The notes under the pieces are model-generated. The model was not told the DNA's origin. It worked only from the letters and a program-made list of their open reading frames with translations, and searched no databases. Below are positions 17,554 to 25,542 of a DNA stretch of 64,000 nt, piece after piece (position 1 is the stretch's first letter; every line of letters begins with the position of its first letter). The position numbers and the translations under genes were made by a program. This DNA is from JAQGMJ01 sp036498945 (GTDB lineage: Bacteria > Pseudomonadota > Gammaproteobacteria > Burkholderiales > JAEUOS01), in assembly GCA_036498945.1 (NCBI GenBank), contig DASYEQ010000053.1, forward strand, positions 1-64,000, in the 5' to 3' direction.

Positions 17554-18684
17554 ATGCCCACGATGAACAACCAGCTCAATTTTTCCGGCGGCCCCGGCGT
17601 CTTGCCGCAGGAAGTGCTCGATGCGACCCAGCAGGCGATCGCCGTGGTGCCCGAGGTCGGCCTGTCGATCCTGGGCATCAGCCACCGCTCCGACTGGTTC
17701 ACCGCCGTGGTCGATGAGGCCGAGCGCAACATCCGCGAACTCATGCACCTGCCGGACACCCATGCGGTGATGTTCCTGCAAGGCGGCGCCTCGCTGCAAT
17801 TTTCGATGGTGCCGATGCTGCTGCTGCGCGGCAGCGGCAAGACCGCCGAATACGTACGCACCGGCTACTGGAGCGGCAAGGCCGTGCCCGAGGCGCAAAT
17901 CGAAGGTGATGCCCGCATCGTCTGGGATGGCCAGAAGCTGGGCTTTGCCCGCCTGCCGGCCCCCGGCGAAATCAAATGCTCGGCGGACGCCGCCTATCTG
18001 CACTACAGCTCCAACGAAACCGTGGAAGGCACGCAGTTCCACTACGTTCCGGGGCTGGATGGCGTGCGCCGCGTCTGCGACATGTCTTCCGACTTCCTTT
18101 CGCGCCCGATCGACGCCAGCCGCTTCGACATCATCTACGCCCACGCGCAAAAGAACCTCGGCCCCGCCGGCGTGACGGTCGTCATCATCCGCCGCGCGCT
18201 GCTGGAAAACGTGCCCGCCGGCCTGCCGACGCTGCTGGATTACCGCACGCACCTGAAGGCCAACTCGATCTACAACACCCCGCCGGTGTTCGCCATCTAC
18301 GTCACCATGCTGGTGACGCGCTGGCTGCGCGGGCACATCGGCGGCCTGGAGCAGATGGACGCGATCAACCGCGCCAAGGCGGCCTGCCTGTACCAGAGCG
18401 TGGACGAGAGCGAAGGCTTTTACCACGGCTGGGCCAAGCCCGAGCACCGCTCGCTGATGAACGTGGTGTTCACCCTGCCCACGCCCGAACTGGAAGCCGC
18501 GTTCCTCGCCGAATCCGCCGCCGCCGGCTTCTCCGGCCTGGCCGGGCACCGCGCCTTAGGCGGCATTCGCGCCTCGATCTACAACGCCATGAGCCTGGAG
18601 TCGGTGCAGGCGCTACGCCAGTTCATGGTCCACTTTGCCGCTGCGCACGCTGGTGCCGGCAAGCACGCCGCCGCGTTTGCCTGA
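17554..18684 (+). CDS. serC: phosphoserine aminotransferase
   Basis: This 376-residue PLP enzyme makes 3-phosphoserine from 3-phosphohydroxypyruvate and glutamate (serine and, in many bacteria, pyridoxine synthesis). LNFSGGPGVLPQEVL opens the protein. MFLQGGASLQFSMVP binds cofactor phosphate. HAQKNLGPAGV has the Schiff-base Lys200. GHRALGGIRASIYNAM binds substrate phosphate. An ATG nine bases downstream would give a start closer to the usual one. It lies directly after the ATP-grasp gene, not in the common serC-pheA-aroA order, and ends before an array of hairpins. Confidence 0.93.
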   Translation: MPTMNNQLNFSGGPGVLPQEVLDATQQAIAVVPEVGLSILGISHRSDWFTAVVDEAERNIRELMHLPDTHAVMFLQGGASLQFSMVPMLLLRGSGKTAEYVRTGYWSGKAVPEAQIEGDARIVWDGQKLGFARLPAPGEIKCSADAAYLHYSSNETVEGTQFHYVPGLDGVRRVCDMSSDFLSRPIDASRFDIIYAHAQKNLGPAGVTVVIIRRALLENVPAGLPTLLDYRTHLKANSIYNTPPVFAIYVTMLVTRWLRGHIGGLEQMDAINRAKAACLYQSVDESEGFYHGWAKPEHRSLMNVVFTLPTPELEAAFLAESAAAGFSGLAGHRALGGIRASIYNAMSLESVQALRQFMVHFAAAHAGAGKHAAAFA

Positions 18685-18709
18685 TAGCTAACGGGATGGC
18701 AGTAGTACC

Positions 18710-18734
18710 AAAGGCCGCCGCAAGGCGGCCTTTT
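18710..18734 (+). terminator. intrinsic terminator of serC
   Basis: AAAGGCCGCC-GCAA-GGCGGCCTTTT is a perfect 10-bp stem with a GCAA tetraloop and a short T run, 26 bp after the serC stop. It is the first unit of the repeat array that follows. Confidence 0.75.
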
Positions 18735-18839
18735 CATGCGCGAAGCCGCCGCAAGGCAGCCTTTTGATGCGCGAAGCCGCCGCAAGGCAGCCTTTTGATG
18801 CGCGAAGCGGCGGCAAGGCCGCCTTTTCTTTGGCGCGAA
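18710..18839 (+). repeat. four tandem hairpin units of about 31 bp
   Basis: Units of the type AGCCGCCGCAAGGCAGCCTT-TTGATGCGCGA follow each other four times. Units 2 and 3 are identical and imperfectly paired. Unit 1 pairs perfectly. Unit 4 (GCGGCGGCAAGGCCGCC) has changed both arms. This is best read as duplication of a terminator followed by drift. Confidence 0.8.
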
Positions 18840-18910
18840 GGACGCGGAGCAAGCGCTTGCGCACCCATGCTGCGGGCACCGTGATCAGGCGCGACAGGGC
18901 GGCCCCTGGA

Positions 18911-19660
18911 TCAAGTGGTGCGATGCGTGGCGCCGCCGAGCTTGAACACGGCGCCCAGCGGCTTGACTTCGGGCAGCACGTAGATCATCGCGCGGCGCTG
19001 CGCGAACAGGGGATGGATGAACTGGTCGAAAAACGCCGCCGGCACGTTGATGCAGCCGTAGGAGATGCGTTTCTCGGCGACGTCCGCGCTGTCCAGGCGC
19101 GCCAGGCGGTTTTCGCCGGCGTTGACTTCGTGCACGCGGTGCATCGCCAGGGCGGCGGCGTAATCGACCCACACCACTTCGTCGCCGCGGTCGTCGTGCC
19201 CGCGCTGGGCGTCGAAGCGGCCGGCCGGGGTGGTGCGCTGCGCCGCATGAATTTTCGACAGGGGCGTGCTGCCGGCAAGCGGCGGCAGGTCGTCGCCGGG
19301 CGTCAGGCCCAGCAGCACGGTGCTGTTGCCTTGCAGGTGCGATTGCGCGTCGAAGACGTAGAGGCGGGCGTTTTTCTTGTCGACGATCAGGTAGCCGTTG
19401 GCGCCGGCATCGCCGGATTGCGCCACCCAGTTGGCTACCTGGCGCACTTCGGGAGCAGGCGCGGTGGCGCCGAAGTCGGCGTGGCGCGGCAGGGCGGCTG
19501 CGTGTTCAGCCGGCACGGAGAGGCTGCGCGGGTGCGGCAAGACCAGTGGCAGGGCGGCCGCGGTCAGCACCAGGCCGGCAGCCAGGCCTTGCCACAGGCC
19601 GGTGATCAGTTGGGTGCGCCAGGGCTGCGGCGCGCCGGTGGGAGATGCGGTGAGATTCAT
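18911..19660 (-). CDS. L,D-transpeptidase (YkuD-type) family protein
   Basis: This 249-residue protein has a short cytoplasmic start, one membrane segment (GLAAGLVLTAAALPLVLP, about residues 28-45) and a periplasmic catalytic domain. The active-site Cys203 lies in RISYGCINVP; the usual SHGC has become SYGC, a variant found in some YkuD-like proteins. It should form or edit 3-3 peptidoglycan cross-links or attach proteins to them. ATG 19660 is chosen because the membrane anchor follows directly; the longer frame upstream contains no plausible protein and runs through a separate gene. Confidence 0.83.
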   Translation of the reverse strand: MNLTASPTGAPQPWRTQLITGLWQGLAAGLVLTAAALPLVLPHPRSLSVPAEHAAALPRHADFGATAPAPEVRQVANWVAQSGDAGANGYLIVDKKNARLYVFDAQSHLQGNSTVLLGLTPGDDLPPLAGSTPLSKIHAAQRTTPAGRFDAQRGHDDRGDEVVWVDYAAALAMHRVHEVNAGENRLARLDSADVAEKRISYGCINVPAAFFDQFIHPLFAQRRAMIYVLPEVKPLGAVFKLGGATHRTT

Positions 19661-19713
19661 GATGGGGCGCTGAATGCAACACCGCCCGCGTGTGGCGGGC
19701 GGTGTCGGTGCTG

Positions 19714-19965
19714 TTAGCCGCGGTCGGCTTGCGGCGCGGGTTCGGTGCTGCCGCTGTTGTTGCCGGCCGAGTTGTCGGTCATGGTGCCGGAGGCGGAGTT
19801 GCTGGCCGGGGCGGCCGCGACTTGGGCCTGCGGCGCGGTCGCGCCGCTGTCGGGCTCGGGCGCGGCGGCGTTTTGCGGGGTGGCGTTCTGGGCGACGGCG
19901 ACGCCGATGCCACCGGAGACGGCAGCGGCGGCGAGGACGGTGGTGATGAGGCGGGTGACGTTCAT
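19714..19965 (-). CDS. small exported Ala/Asn/Pro-rich protein
   Basis: This 83-residue protein has a signal peptide (VTRLITTVLAAAAVSGGIGVA, cleavage near AVAQ). The mature part is low-complexity, rich in Ala, Pro, Gln and Asn and without cysteine. AGGAG lies 8 bp before ATG 19965. It is 53 bp upstream of the L,D-transpeptidase gene on the same strand, so it may be a periplasmic partner of it, but no family is recognised. Confidence 0.68.
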   Translation of the reverse strand: MNVTRLITTVLAAAAVSGGIGVAVAQNATPQNAAAPEPDSGATAPQAQVAAAPASNSASGTMTDNSAGNNSGSTEPAPQADRG

Positions 19966-19980
19966 GATCAAAATCTCCTG

Positions 19981-20435
19981 AGGGGATCAAGGCGTTTCCT
20001 TGATTGACCGTACTGTTGCATTCGGCCGAGGTACCGCGGAACAGGCGCGCGGCGGATAGCACTGTCGGAATGCGCCGACGCTGCCGCGGCGGCTCTTGGC
20101 GCATCACGAAAATTCGCCTGCAACCCCGCGTGGTTTCGCGTATCTTTGATGCAGGCATAGCGTCGCATCGAGCGACGTGTTTTGCGGGTATTGGGCGGCA
20201 TGTCCGACGGCGCGGATACGCGAAACACACATGTGGCGCGGTGGTGCACGAAACGGAAAAAGCACCGTTCTTTTCCGTGGTTCGCCCAAACCCCGCGCGC
20301 ATTTTTTCGAAAAAACCTCAGGTTTTCTCAGGGTGGGAGGGCGCTCAACACAATTGTGTTGGCCTCCGCCGCACGGGAAAACCCTGACTCGGGCAAAATA
20401 ACGGCCCCGCACCATACGCAACCGGAGCAACTATC
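19981..20435. other. long intergenic region with a palindromic repeat
   Basis: These 455 bp between the divergent secreted-protein and DapA-like genes have no credible coding frame. The right part holds an inverted-repeat element (20312-20393, listed separately). Promoters for both flanking genes must lie here, but I cannot place them with confidence. Confidence 0.6.
20312..20393. repeat. palindromic intergenic repeat, copy 1
   Basis: AAAACC-TCA-GGTTTT (20312-20326) is followed at 20346-20361 by the perfect palindrome CAACACAATTGTGTTG. Outer arms TCAGGTTTTCTC and GGGAAAACCCTGA are imperfect inverted repeats, so the block can fold into a long cruciform-like structure. A related arrangement occurs at 32703-32792. 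Confidence 0.65.
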
Positions 20436-21353
20436 ATGACCGCACGCATCCAGGGCGTCCTCTCGCCCGTCGTTACCCCCTTCAAGGCCGATTACAGCCC
20501 GGACGCCGAGCGCTTCGCGCGCCAGTGCAAGTGGCTGCTCGCCAACGACGTCGGCCTGGCCGTGTTCGGCACCAATTCGGAAGCCAATTCCATCGCGGCG
20601 GACGAACGCATGGCGCTGCTCGACAGCCTGATCGCCGCCGGCGTCGACCCCAGGCGCATGATGCCCGGCACCGGCTGCTCGGCGATCACCGATTCGGTAC
20701 GCCTGACCGCGCACGCGGTGAAGCTGGGCTGCGCCGGCGTGCTGATGCTGCCGCCGTTCTACTACAAGGGCGTCTCCGACGAAGGCCTGTTCCGCAACTA
20801 TGCGGAAATCATCGAGCGCGTGGCGGACGACCGCCTGCAGATCTACCTGTACCACATCCCGCCGGTCTCGCAAGTGCCGATCACCCTCAACCTGATCGAG
20901 CGCCTGCTCAAGGCCTACCCGAAGAACATTGCCGGCATGAAGGATTCCTCCGGCGACTGGAACAACACCAAGGCGGCGCTCGACAACTTCGCCAAGGATG
21001 GCTTCGACGTCTTCCCCGGCAGCGAGACCTTCCTCTTGGCGGGCCTGCGCAACGGCGGCAAGGGCTGCATCAGCGCCACGGCGAATGTGAATCCGAAAGC
21101 CATCGCCGGCCTGTATCAGCAATGGCAGACGGCGGAAGCCGACCAGCTGCAAAAGCAGCTCGACGCCGTGCGCATGGTGTTCCAGAAGTACCCGATGATC
21201 CCGGCGCTGAAGCAGGCCGTGGCGCACTGGAGCGGCGATGCCGGCTGGACCAAGCTGCGCCCGCCGCTGGTCGAACTGACGCAGGAGCAGTCCAAGGGCC
21301 TGATCGCCGATCTCGAAGCGCTGCGCTTCTCGATGCCCGGTCTTAAGGCCTAA
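20436..21353 (+). CDS. dihydrodipicolinate synthase/N-acetylneuraminate lyase family aldolase
   Basis: This 305-residue class I aldolase has the Schiff-base Lys169 in AGMKDSSGDW and catalytic Tyr139 in YLYHIPP. The substrate loop reads FGTNSEANS instead of the GTTGES of true DapA, so it is probably a catabolic pyruvate-dependent aldolase or dehydratase rather than the lysine biosynthetic enzyme. It is followed 28 bp later by a zeta-class GST, suggesting an operon acting on oxo-acids. Confidence 0.88.
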   Translation: MTARIQGVLSPVVTPFKADYSPDAERFARQCKWLLANDVGLAVFGTNSEANSIAADERMALLDSLIAAGVDPRRMMPGTGCSAITDSVRLTAHAVKLGCAGVLMLPPFYYKGVSDEGLFRNYAEIIERVADDRLQIYLYHIPPVSQVPITLNLIERLLKAYPKNIAGMKDSSGDWNNTKAALDNFAKDGFDVFPGSETFLLAGLRNGGKGCISATANVNPKAIAGLYQQWQTAEADQLQKQLDAVRMVFQKYPMIPALKQAVAHWSGDAGWTKLRPPLVELTQEQSKGLIADLEALRFSMPGLKA

Positions 21354-21381
21354 TCAACAATAACCAGTGGTGGAGACAAGA

Positions 21382-22038
21382 ATGACAATGAAACTGTATG
21401 GCTTCTGGCGTTCGATCGCGACCTTTCGCGTGCGCATTGCGCTGAACCTCAAGGGAGTCAAGGTCGAGGATGTGTCGGTGCACCTGCTCAAGGGCGAGCA
21501 ACTGAAGCCCGAGTTCCTGGCGGTGAACCCGCAAGGCGCGCTGCCGGCGCTGGTGCTGGAAGACGGCACCACGCTGGTGGAGTCGCTGGCGATCATCGAA
21601 TATCTCGACGAAACCTACCCGAACCCGCCGCTCTTGCCGAAGGATGCAAAGGGCCGCGCGCGGGTGCGCGGCCTGGCGCTGATCCCCACCGCCGACGGCC
21701 ATCCGCTGATCGTGCCGCGCGTGCGCGGCTACCTGGAGAAGGAACTCAAGGTGGACGAAGCCGGGCGCACCAAGTGGCTCACGCACTGGAGCGCCGAGGC
21801 ATTGAAGGCGCTCGAAGGCCACTTGGCGAACGAGAAGGAAACCGGCAAGTTCTGCCACGGTGACAGCGCGACCCTGGCCGACGTCTGCCTGGTGTCGGCG
21901 GTGGTGACGGGCAAGTTCTTCAACGTCGAGACCGCTGCCTTCCCGACGGTGATGCGCGTTTTCGACGAATGCATGAAGATCGAAGCCTTCGCCAACGCCC
22001 ATCCGCAGAAGCAGCCGGATGCGCAGGCAGGGCACTAA
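21382..22038 (+). CDS. zeta-class glutathione S-transferase / maleylacetoacetate isomerase-like
   Basis: This 218-residue GST fold has a thioredoxin domain (KLYGFWRSIATFRVRIALNLKGV, NPQGALPALVLEDGTTLVESLAIIEYLDE) and a helical domain. It resembles maleylacetoacetate and maleylpyruvate isomerases, which use glutathione as cofactor. The zeta Ser-Ser-Cys motif is replaced by SIATFR, so the catalytic Ser/Cys are displaced. ATG 21382 is chosen over the in-frame GTG at 21367 because GGAGACA (21372-21378) precedes it. It is probably co-transcribed with the aldolase. Confidence 0.85.
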   Translation: MTMKLYGFWRSIATFRVRIALNLKGVKVEDVSVHLLKGEQLKPEFLAVNPQGALPALVLEDGTTLVESLAIIEYLDETYPNPPLLPKDAKGRARVRGLALIPTADGHPLIVPRVRGYLEKELKVDEAGRTKWLTHWSAEALKALEGHLANEKETGKFCHGDSATLADVCLVSAVVTGKFFNVETAAFPTVMRVFDECMKIEAFANAHPQKQPDAQAGH

Positions 22039-22072
22039 GCGGAAAGCGGCAAAAGAAAATGGCAAAAGAAAA

Positions 22073-22100
22073 CGGCCGCTTCCGGTGAAGGAAGCGGCCG
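22073..22100 (-). terminator. terminator of tmRNA
   Basis: An 11-bp stem CGGCCGCTTCC with a six-base loop is followed, on the minus strand, by TTTTCTTTTGCC. It starts 7 bp after the tmRNA CCA end and also faces the end of the GST gene. Confidence 0.7.
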
Positions 22101-22106
22101 CAAATT

Positions 22107-22477
22107 TGGTGGAGCCGGGGGGAATTGAACCCCCGTCCGTAAGCACTCCACAGTAAGTTCTACATGCGTATCCGGTCTATTTGGATTTAACCAGGGGCTT
22201 AGCCGACAGGCAGGCCGGCCACTGGCGAGTCACCTAAATTTAAGCGCGTACCAAGTAACCCGATACGAGCCGATTCCCTGTAAATGACGCTGCTGTGGGC
22301 TTTTACACCCAACCCGGGCCAAGGACCTACCGGTGCAGCGGCTTCGCTAGTTTTTTAGGCTGCGAGAGCAAAACGCTCGTCGTTGGCGTTTGTGGTTTTC
22401 CAGATGGATTTACGAGGATACTGGCCCTCGGCATGCCCTCACTGCTTCGCCACCCACGTCGAAACCATGTCGGCCCC
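22107..22477 (-). ncRNA. ssrA: transfer-messenger RNA (one-piece)
   Basis: The 371-nt RNA rescues stalled ribosomes. The 5' end GGGGCCG pairs over 7 bp with CGGCTCC before the encoded ACCA end. The T-arm reads GGGGGTTCAATTCCCCC. The tag frame (complement of 22355-22387) reads ANDERFALAA then a stop. The internal segment between the ends has the GC-rich pseudoknot stretches expected. The tag and the uninterrupted structure suit a betaproteobacterium. Confidence 0.97.
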
Positions 22478-22723
22478 GATCTGGTCTACAGGCTGTAAGG
22501 CTGGCCTGTCGCTCAAAGCAATCGGTAGACGCATTGTAGCCCGGTTTCACCCAGACCACGCCGCTTGTAGGTCTATTTGGCGCCGGCCTGGCGATTTTTC
22601 AAGGGCTTTTGGCAGGATTGGGAATTGTCGCCATTGCTGCGATGCCGTAAAGTTTGACCCTGAAGGACGGCGCCGATTGCCTGTCCAGACCGCCAGCCCA
22701 GACTCTTTTCATCGAACCACACC

Positions 22724-25048
22724 ATGGCGCTTACGCTTCCCGCTTCTTCCCCGACTTCCCGTTTTGGCACTTCGCAGGCTTTCAACCGCTTCGAGGACAG
22801 TCGCCTGATCCTGGGCCAGGGCCGCTTTACCGACAACCTGAAGTCGGACGCTGCCTGCCACGTCATGTTCATGCGCTCGCCGCATGCGCATGCGCGCATC
22901 GTGTCGATTGACACCAGCGTCGCCGCGGCGATGCCGGGCGTGCTGAAAATTCTCACCGGCGCCGATCTGGTGGCCGACGGCCTGGGCAGCCTGCCGACGG
23001 TGCCGATCTTCAAGCGTGCCGATGGCCAGCCGATGTCGGTGCCGCCGCGCCGCGCGCTGGCGCATGAGTTCGTGCGCTTTGTCGGCGAGGCGGTGGTGGC
23101 GGTGATGGCCGAGAACCGCATCCAGGCGCAGGACGCCGCCGAGGCGGTGGTGATTGAATACGACGAACTGCCTTCGGTGGTCGACCCGCGCGATGCGCTG
23201 GCCGAAGGTGCGCCCGAAATCTGGTCCGGCGCGCCGGGCAACCTGGCGGCGGTGAACCGGCATGGCAACGCCGAGGCGACGGCCGCGGCTTTCGCCAGCG
23301 CTGCGCACGTGGTCAAGCTGACGCTGATCAACCAGCGCGTGTCACCCAATGCGATGGAGCCGCGCGCCACCATGGCGAGCTTCGACGAAGCGAGCGGGCG
23401 CATCACCTTGCAAGTCGGCTCGCAGACGCCGACCGGCACGCGCGATACGCTGGGCGACGCGGTGATGAAGATCGGCAAGGACAAGGTGCGCGTGCTGGTG
23501 GGCGACATCGGCGGCGGCTTCGGCATGAAGACTTCCGTCTATCCTGAAGATGCCTTCGTCGCCTATGCGGCGAAACTGCTCAAGCGACCGGTGCGCTGGC
23601 GTGGCGAGCGCGCGGAAGACTTTCTCACCGGCACCCATGGCCGCGACCTGATCAGCGACGCCGAACTGGCGCTGGATGCAAACGGCAAGGCGTTGGCCTT
23701 GCGAGTGAAGTCTCTCGCCAACTTCGGCGCCTACGCCAGCCAGGCCGGCGTGATCATCCAGTTGCTGATCGGGCCGTGGGTCTCGACCTCGGTGTACGAC
23801 ATTCCGCTGATCGACTTCGACCTGCGCGCCATCATCACCAATACCGCGCCCACCGGCGCCTACCGCGGCGCCGGGCGGCCCGAAGCGATCTACATCATCG
23901 AGCGCCTGATGAATGCCGCCGCGCGCGAGATGAACATCGACCCGGCGGAAATCCGCCGCCGCAACCTGATCCGCCCCGAGCAGATGCCGTACAAGAACGC
24001 CATGGGCCAGACCTATGACTCCGGCAAGTTCGAGCAGGTGCTCGACGAAGGCCTGGACCTGGCGGACTGGAAGGGCTACGCGGCGCGCAAGGCCGAATCC
24101 GGGAAGCGCGGCAAGCTGCGCGGCCGCGCCGTCTCCACCTTTCTTGAGTGGACCAGCGGCAACGTGTTCGAGGAAAAGGTGTTCTGCACAGTGAACGACA
24201 ATGGCCGCATCACCGTCTCTTCCGGCACGCAGGCGATGGGGCAGGGCATCGAGACCTCGTTCAAGCAGGTGGTGGGCAAGGTGTTCGGCGTGAACCCGGA
24301 CAAGATCGACGTGATCCTGGGTGACACCGACGTCATGACCGGTGGCGGCAGCGTCGGCTCCCGCTCGCTGTTCGTCGGTGGCTCGGCGCTGAAGGTGGGC
24401 GCCGAGCGCACCATCGACCGCGCGAAAGAACTGGCGGCCGAGGAATTCGAGGCGGCGGTGGGCGACGTCGCCTACGCCAACGGCAAGCTGAGCGTTGCCG
24501 GCACCGACATTTCGATTGGCCTGTTTGAGCTGGCCGCGAAGCAGGCGGACAAGCGCATCCACCTGGAATCGGTGAGCGCGGTGGGCGCGCCATCGTGGCC
24601 GAACGGCTGCCATGTAGCGGAGGTGGAAGTCGATCCCGATACCGGCATGGTCGAGGTGGTGAAATACTCGTCGGTGAACGACGTCGGCAATGTCGTCAAT
24701 CACCCCATCGTGCACGGCCAGATCCAGGGCGGCGCGGTGCAGGGCATCGGCCAGGCGCTGGGCGAGCAGGTGGTGTACGACCGCGAAAGCGGGCAGATGC
24801 TCACCGGCTCCTTCATGGATTACACCGCGCCGCACATCGGCATCATCAGCGATTTCGTCACCGCCTTCGACGAGACCGTACCCTGCGTCACCAACCCGCT
24901 GGGCGCCAAAGGCATCGGCGAGCTCGGCACCATCGGCGCCACGCCGACGGTGGTCAATGCCGTGCTCGACGCGCTTGGCTCCCGCGGTATTCATCACCTC
25001 GACATGCCGCTCACCCCCGCGCGCGTCTGGCAGGCGCTGAACCCTTAA
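22724..25048 (+). CDS. xanthine dehydrogenase family molybdopterin-binding (CoxL-like) subunit
   Basis: This 774-residue large subunit of a molybdenum hydroxylase has the N-terminal ald_Xan_dh domain (SRLILGQGRFTDN, about 25-140) and molybdopterin domains. GDIGGGFGMKT is the cofactor loop. GAYRGAGRPEA is the active-site loop, unlike the Cys-containing loop of form I CO dehydrogenase. GIGELGTIGATP contains the catalytic Glu. Such enzymes need FAD and 2Fe-2S partner subunits, which are not adjacent here. The substrate is unknown; an aromatic or N-heterocyclic compound or an aldehyde is possible. Confidence 0.9.
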   Translation: MALTLPASSPTSRFGTSQAFNRFEDSRLILGQGRFTDNLKSDAACHVMFMRSPHAHARIVSIDTSVAAAMPGVLKILTGADLVADGLGSLPTVPIFKRADGQPMSVPPRRALAHEFVRFVGEAVVAVMAENRIQAQDAAEAVVIEYDELPSVVDPRDALAEGAPEIWSGAPGNLAAVNRHGNAEATAAAFASAAHVVKLTLINQRVSPNAMEPRATMASFDEASGRITLQVGSQTPTGTRDTLGDAVMKIGKDKVRVLVGDIGGGFGMKTSVYPEDAFVAYAAKLLKRPVRWRGERAEDFLTGTHGRDLISDAELALDANGKALALRVKSLANFGAYASQAGVIIQLLIGPWVSTSVYDIPLIDFDLRAIITNTAPTGAYRGAGRPEAIYIIERLMNAAAREMNIDPAEIRRRNLIRPEQMPYKNAMGQTYDSGKFEQVLDEGLDLADWKGYAARKAESGKRGKLRGRAVSTFLEWTSGNVFEEKVFCTVNDNGRITVSSGTQAMGQGIETSFKQVVGKVFGVNPDKIDVILGDTDVMTGGGSVGSRSLFVGGSALKVGAERTIDRAKELAAEEFEAAVGDVAYANGKLSVAGTDISIGLFELAAKQADKRIHLESVSAVGAPSWPNGCHVAEVEVDPDTGMVEVVKYSSVNDVGNVVNHPIVHGQIQGGAVQGIGQALGEQVVYDRESGQMLTGSFMDYTAPHIGIISDFVTAFDETVPCVTNPLGAKGIGELGTIGATPTVVNAVLDALGSRGIHHLDMPLTPARVWQALNP

Positions 25049-25050
25049 AG

Positions 25051-25542
25051 ATGCGCGCGCGCCGGCGCCAGCCGCGGGACTTGAGCTTCGACGATCGCTA
25101 TGCAGCCGGCGATGCGCGCCGCCTCGAACCAACCCCGGCGGAGGCAGCGCTCGAAGCGCTACTGAACGAACTGGGCGAGGGCGCCTTGCGCGGCGAGTTC
25201 AAGCGCGAGTGGCCATTTCGCGACTGGTATCTCGACTTCTACTTCCCGGCCATCGGCCTGGCGATCGAAGTCGATGGCGGCTATCACCGCCTGCAGGCGC
25301 GCTGGCGCGAAGATCAGCTAAAGGCCCGCGCCCTGGAGGACGCCGGCCTCACGCTCCTGCGCCTGACCAATCGCGAAGTGCTGCACGATCGCGAGCGCGT
25401 GGTACGGCGCCTGCGCGAAGCCTGGCGCGCGGCGCTGCTCAGGCAACGCGGCACCTCACAAAAAAGCGCCCGCGAAGAGCGGGCGCCATATAAAGTCACG
25501 CGCAGCGCCGTGGCGCTGCGCGCCGTCCTTTACTTGCCATAG
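25051..25542 (+). CDS. DUF559 (Vsr-like fold) endonuclease-domain protein
   Basis: This 163-residue protein belongs to the DUF559 group with a PD-(D/E)XK/Vsr-like fold. TPAEAALEALLNELGEG, FRDWYLDFYFPAIGLAIEVDGGYH and LTLLRLTNREVLHD are its conserved blocks; the D-x-E-V-D residues are the expected nuclease core. It starts 2 bp after the CoxL-like stop. The domain ends near residue 132; the final 30 codons run through the cfa terminator and overlap the cfa 3' end by 13 bp, so the tail is probably accidental read-through of a lost stop. Confidence 0.8.
   Translation: MRARRRQPRDLSFDDRYAAGDARRLEPTPAEAALEALLNELGEGALRGEFKREWPFRDWYLDFYFPAIGLAIEVDGGYHRLQARWREDQLKARALEDAGLTLLRLTNREVLHDRERVVRRLREAWRAALLRQRGTSQKSAREERAPYKVTRSAVALRAVLYLP
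25459..25487 (-). terminator. intrinsic terminator of cfa
   Basis: On the minus strand an 8-bp GC stem (GCGCCCGC) with loop TCTTC is followed by six T residues, 43 bp beyond the cfa stop. It lies inside the 3' end of the oppositely oriented DUF559 gene. Confidence 0.8.

Noticed and set aside
18710..18839. Possible CRISPR array
   Set aside because: The four repeats adjoin directly without unique spacers, and each unit is a terminator-like hairpin; no cas genes are present.
19661..20302. Upstream extension of the L,D-transpeptidase frame
   Set aside because: The extra 214 residues are Arg-rich, overlap a separate signal-peptide gene and precede the natural membrane anchor at residue 28 of the chosen start.
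23342..25132. 596-codon minus-strand frame
   Set aside because: Antisense shadow of the CoxL-like gene, with His/Val/Arg-rich translation and no motif.
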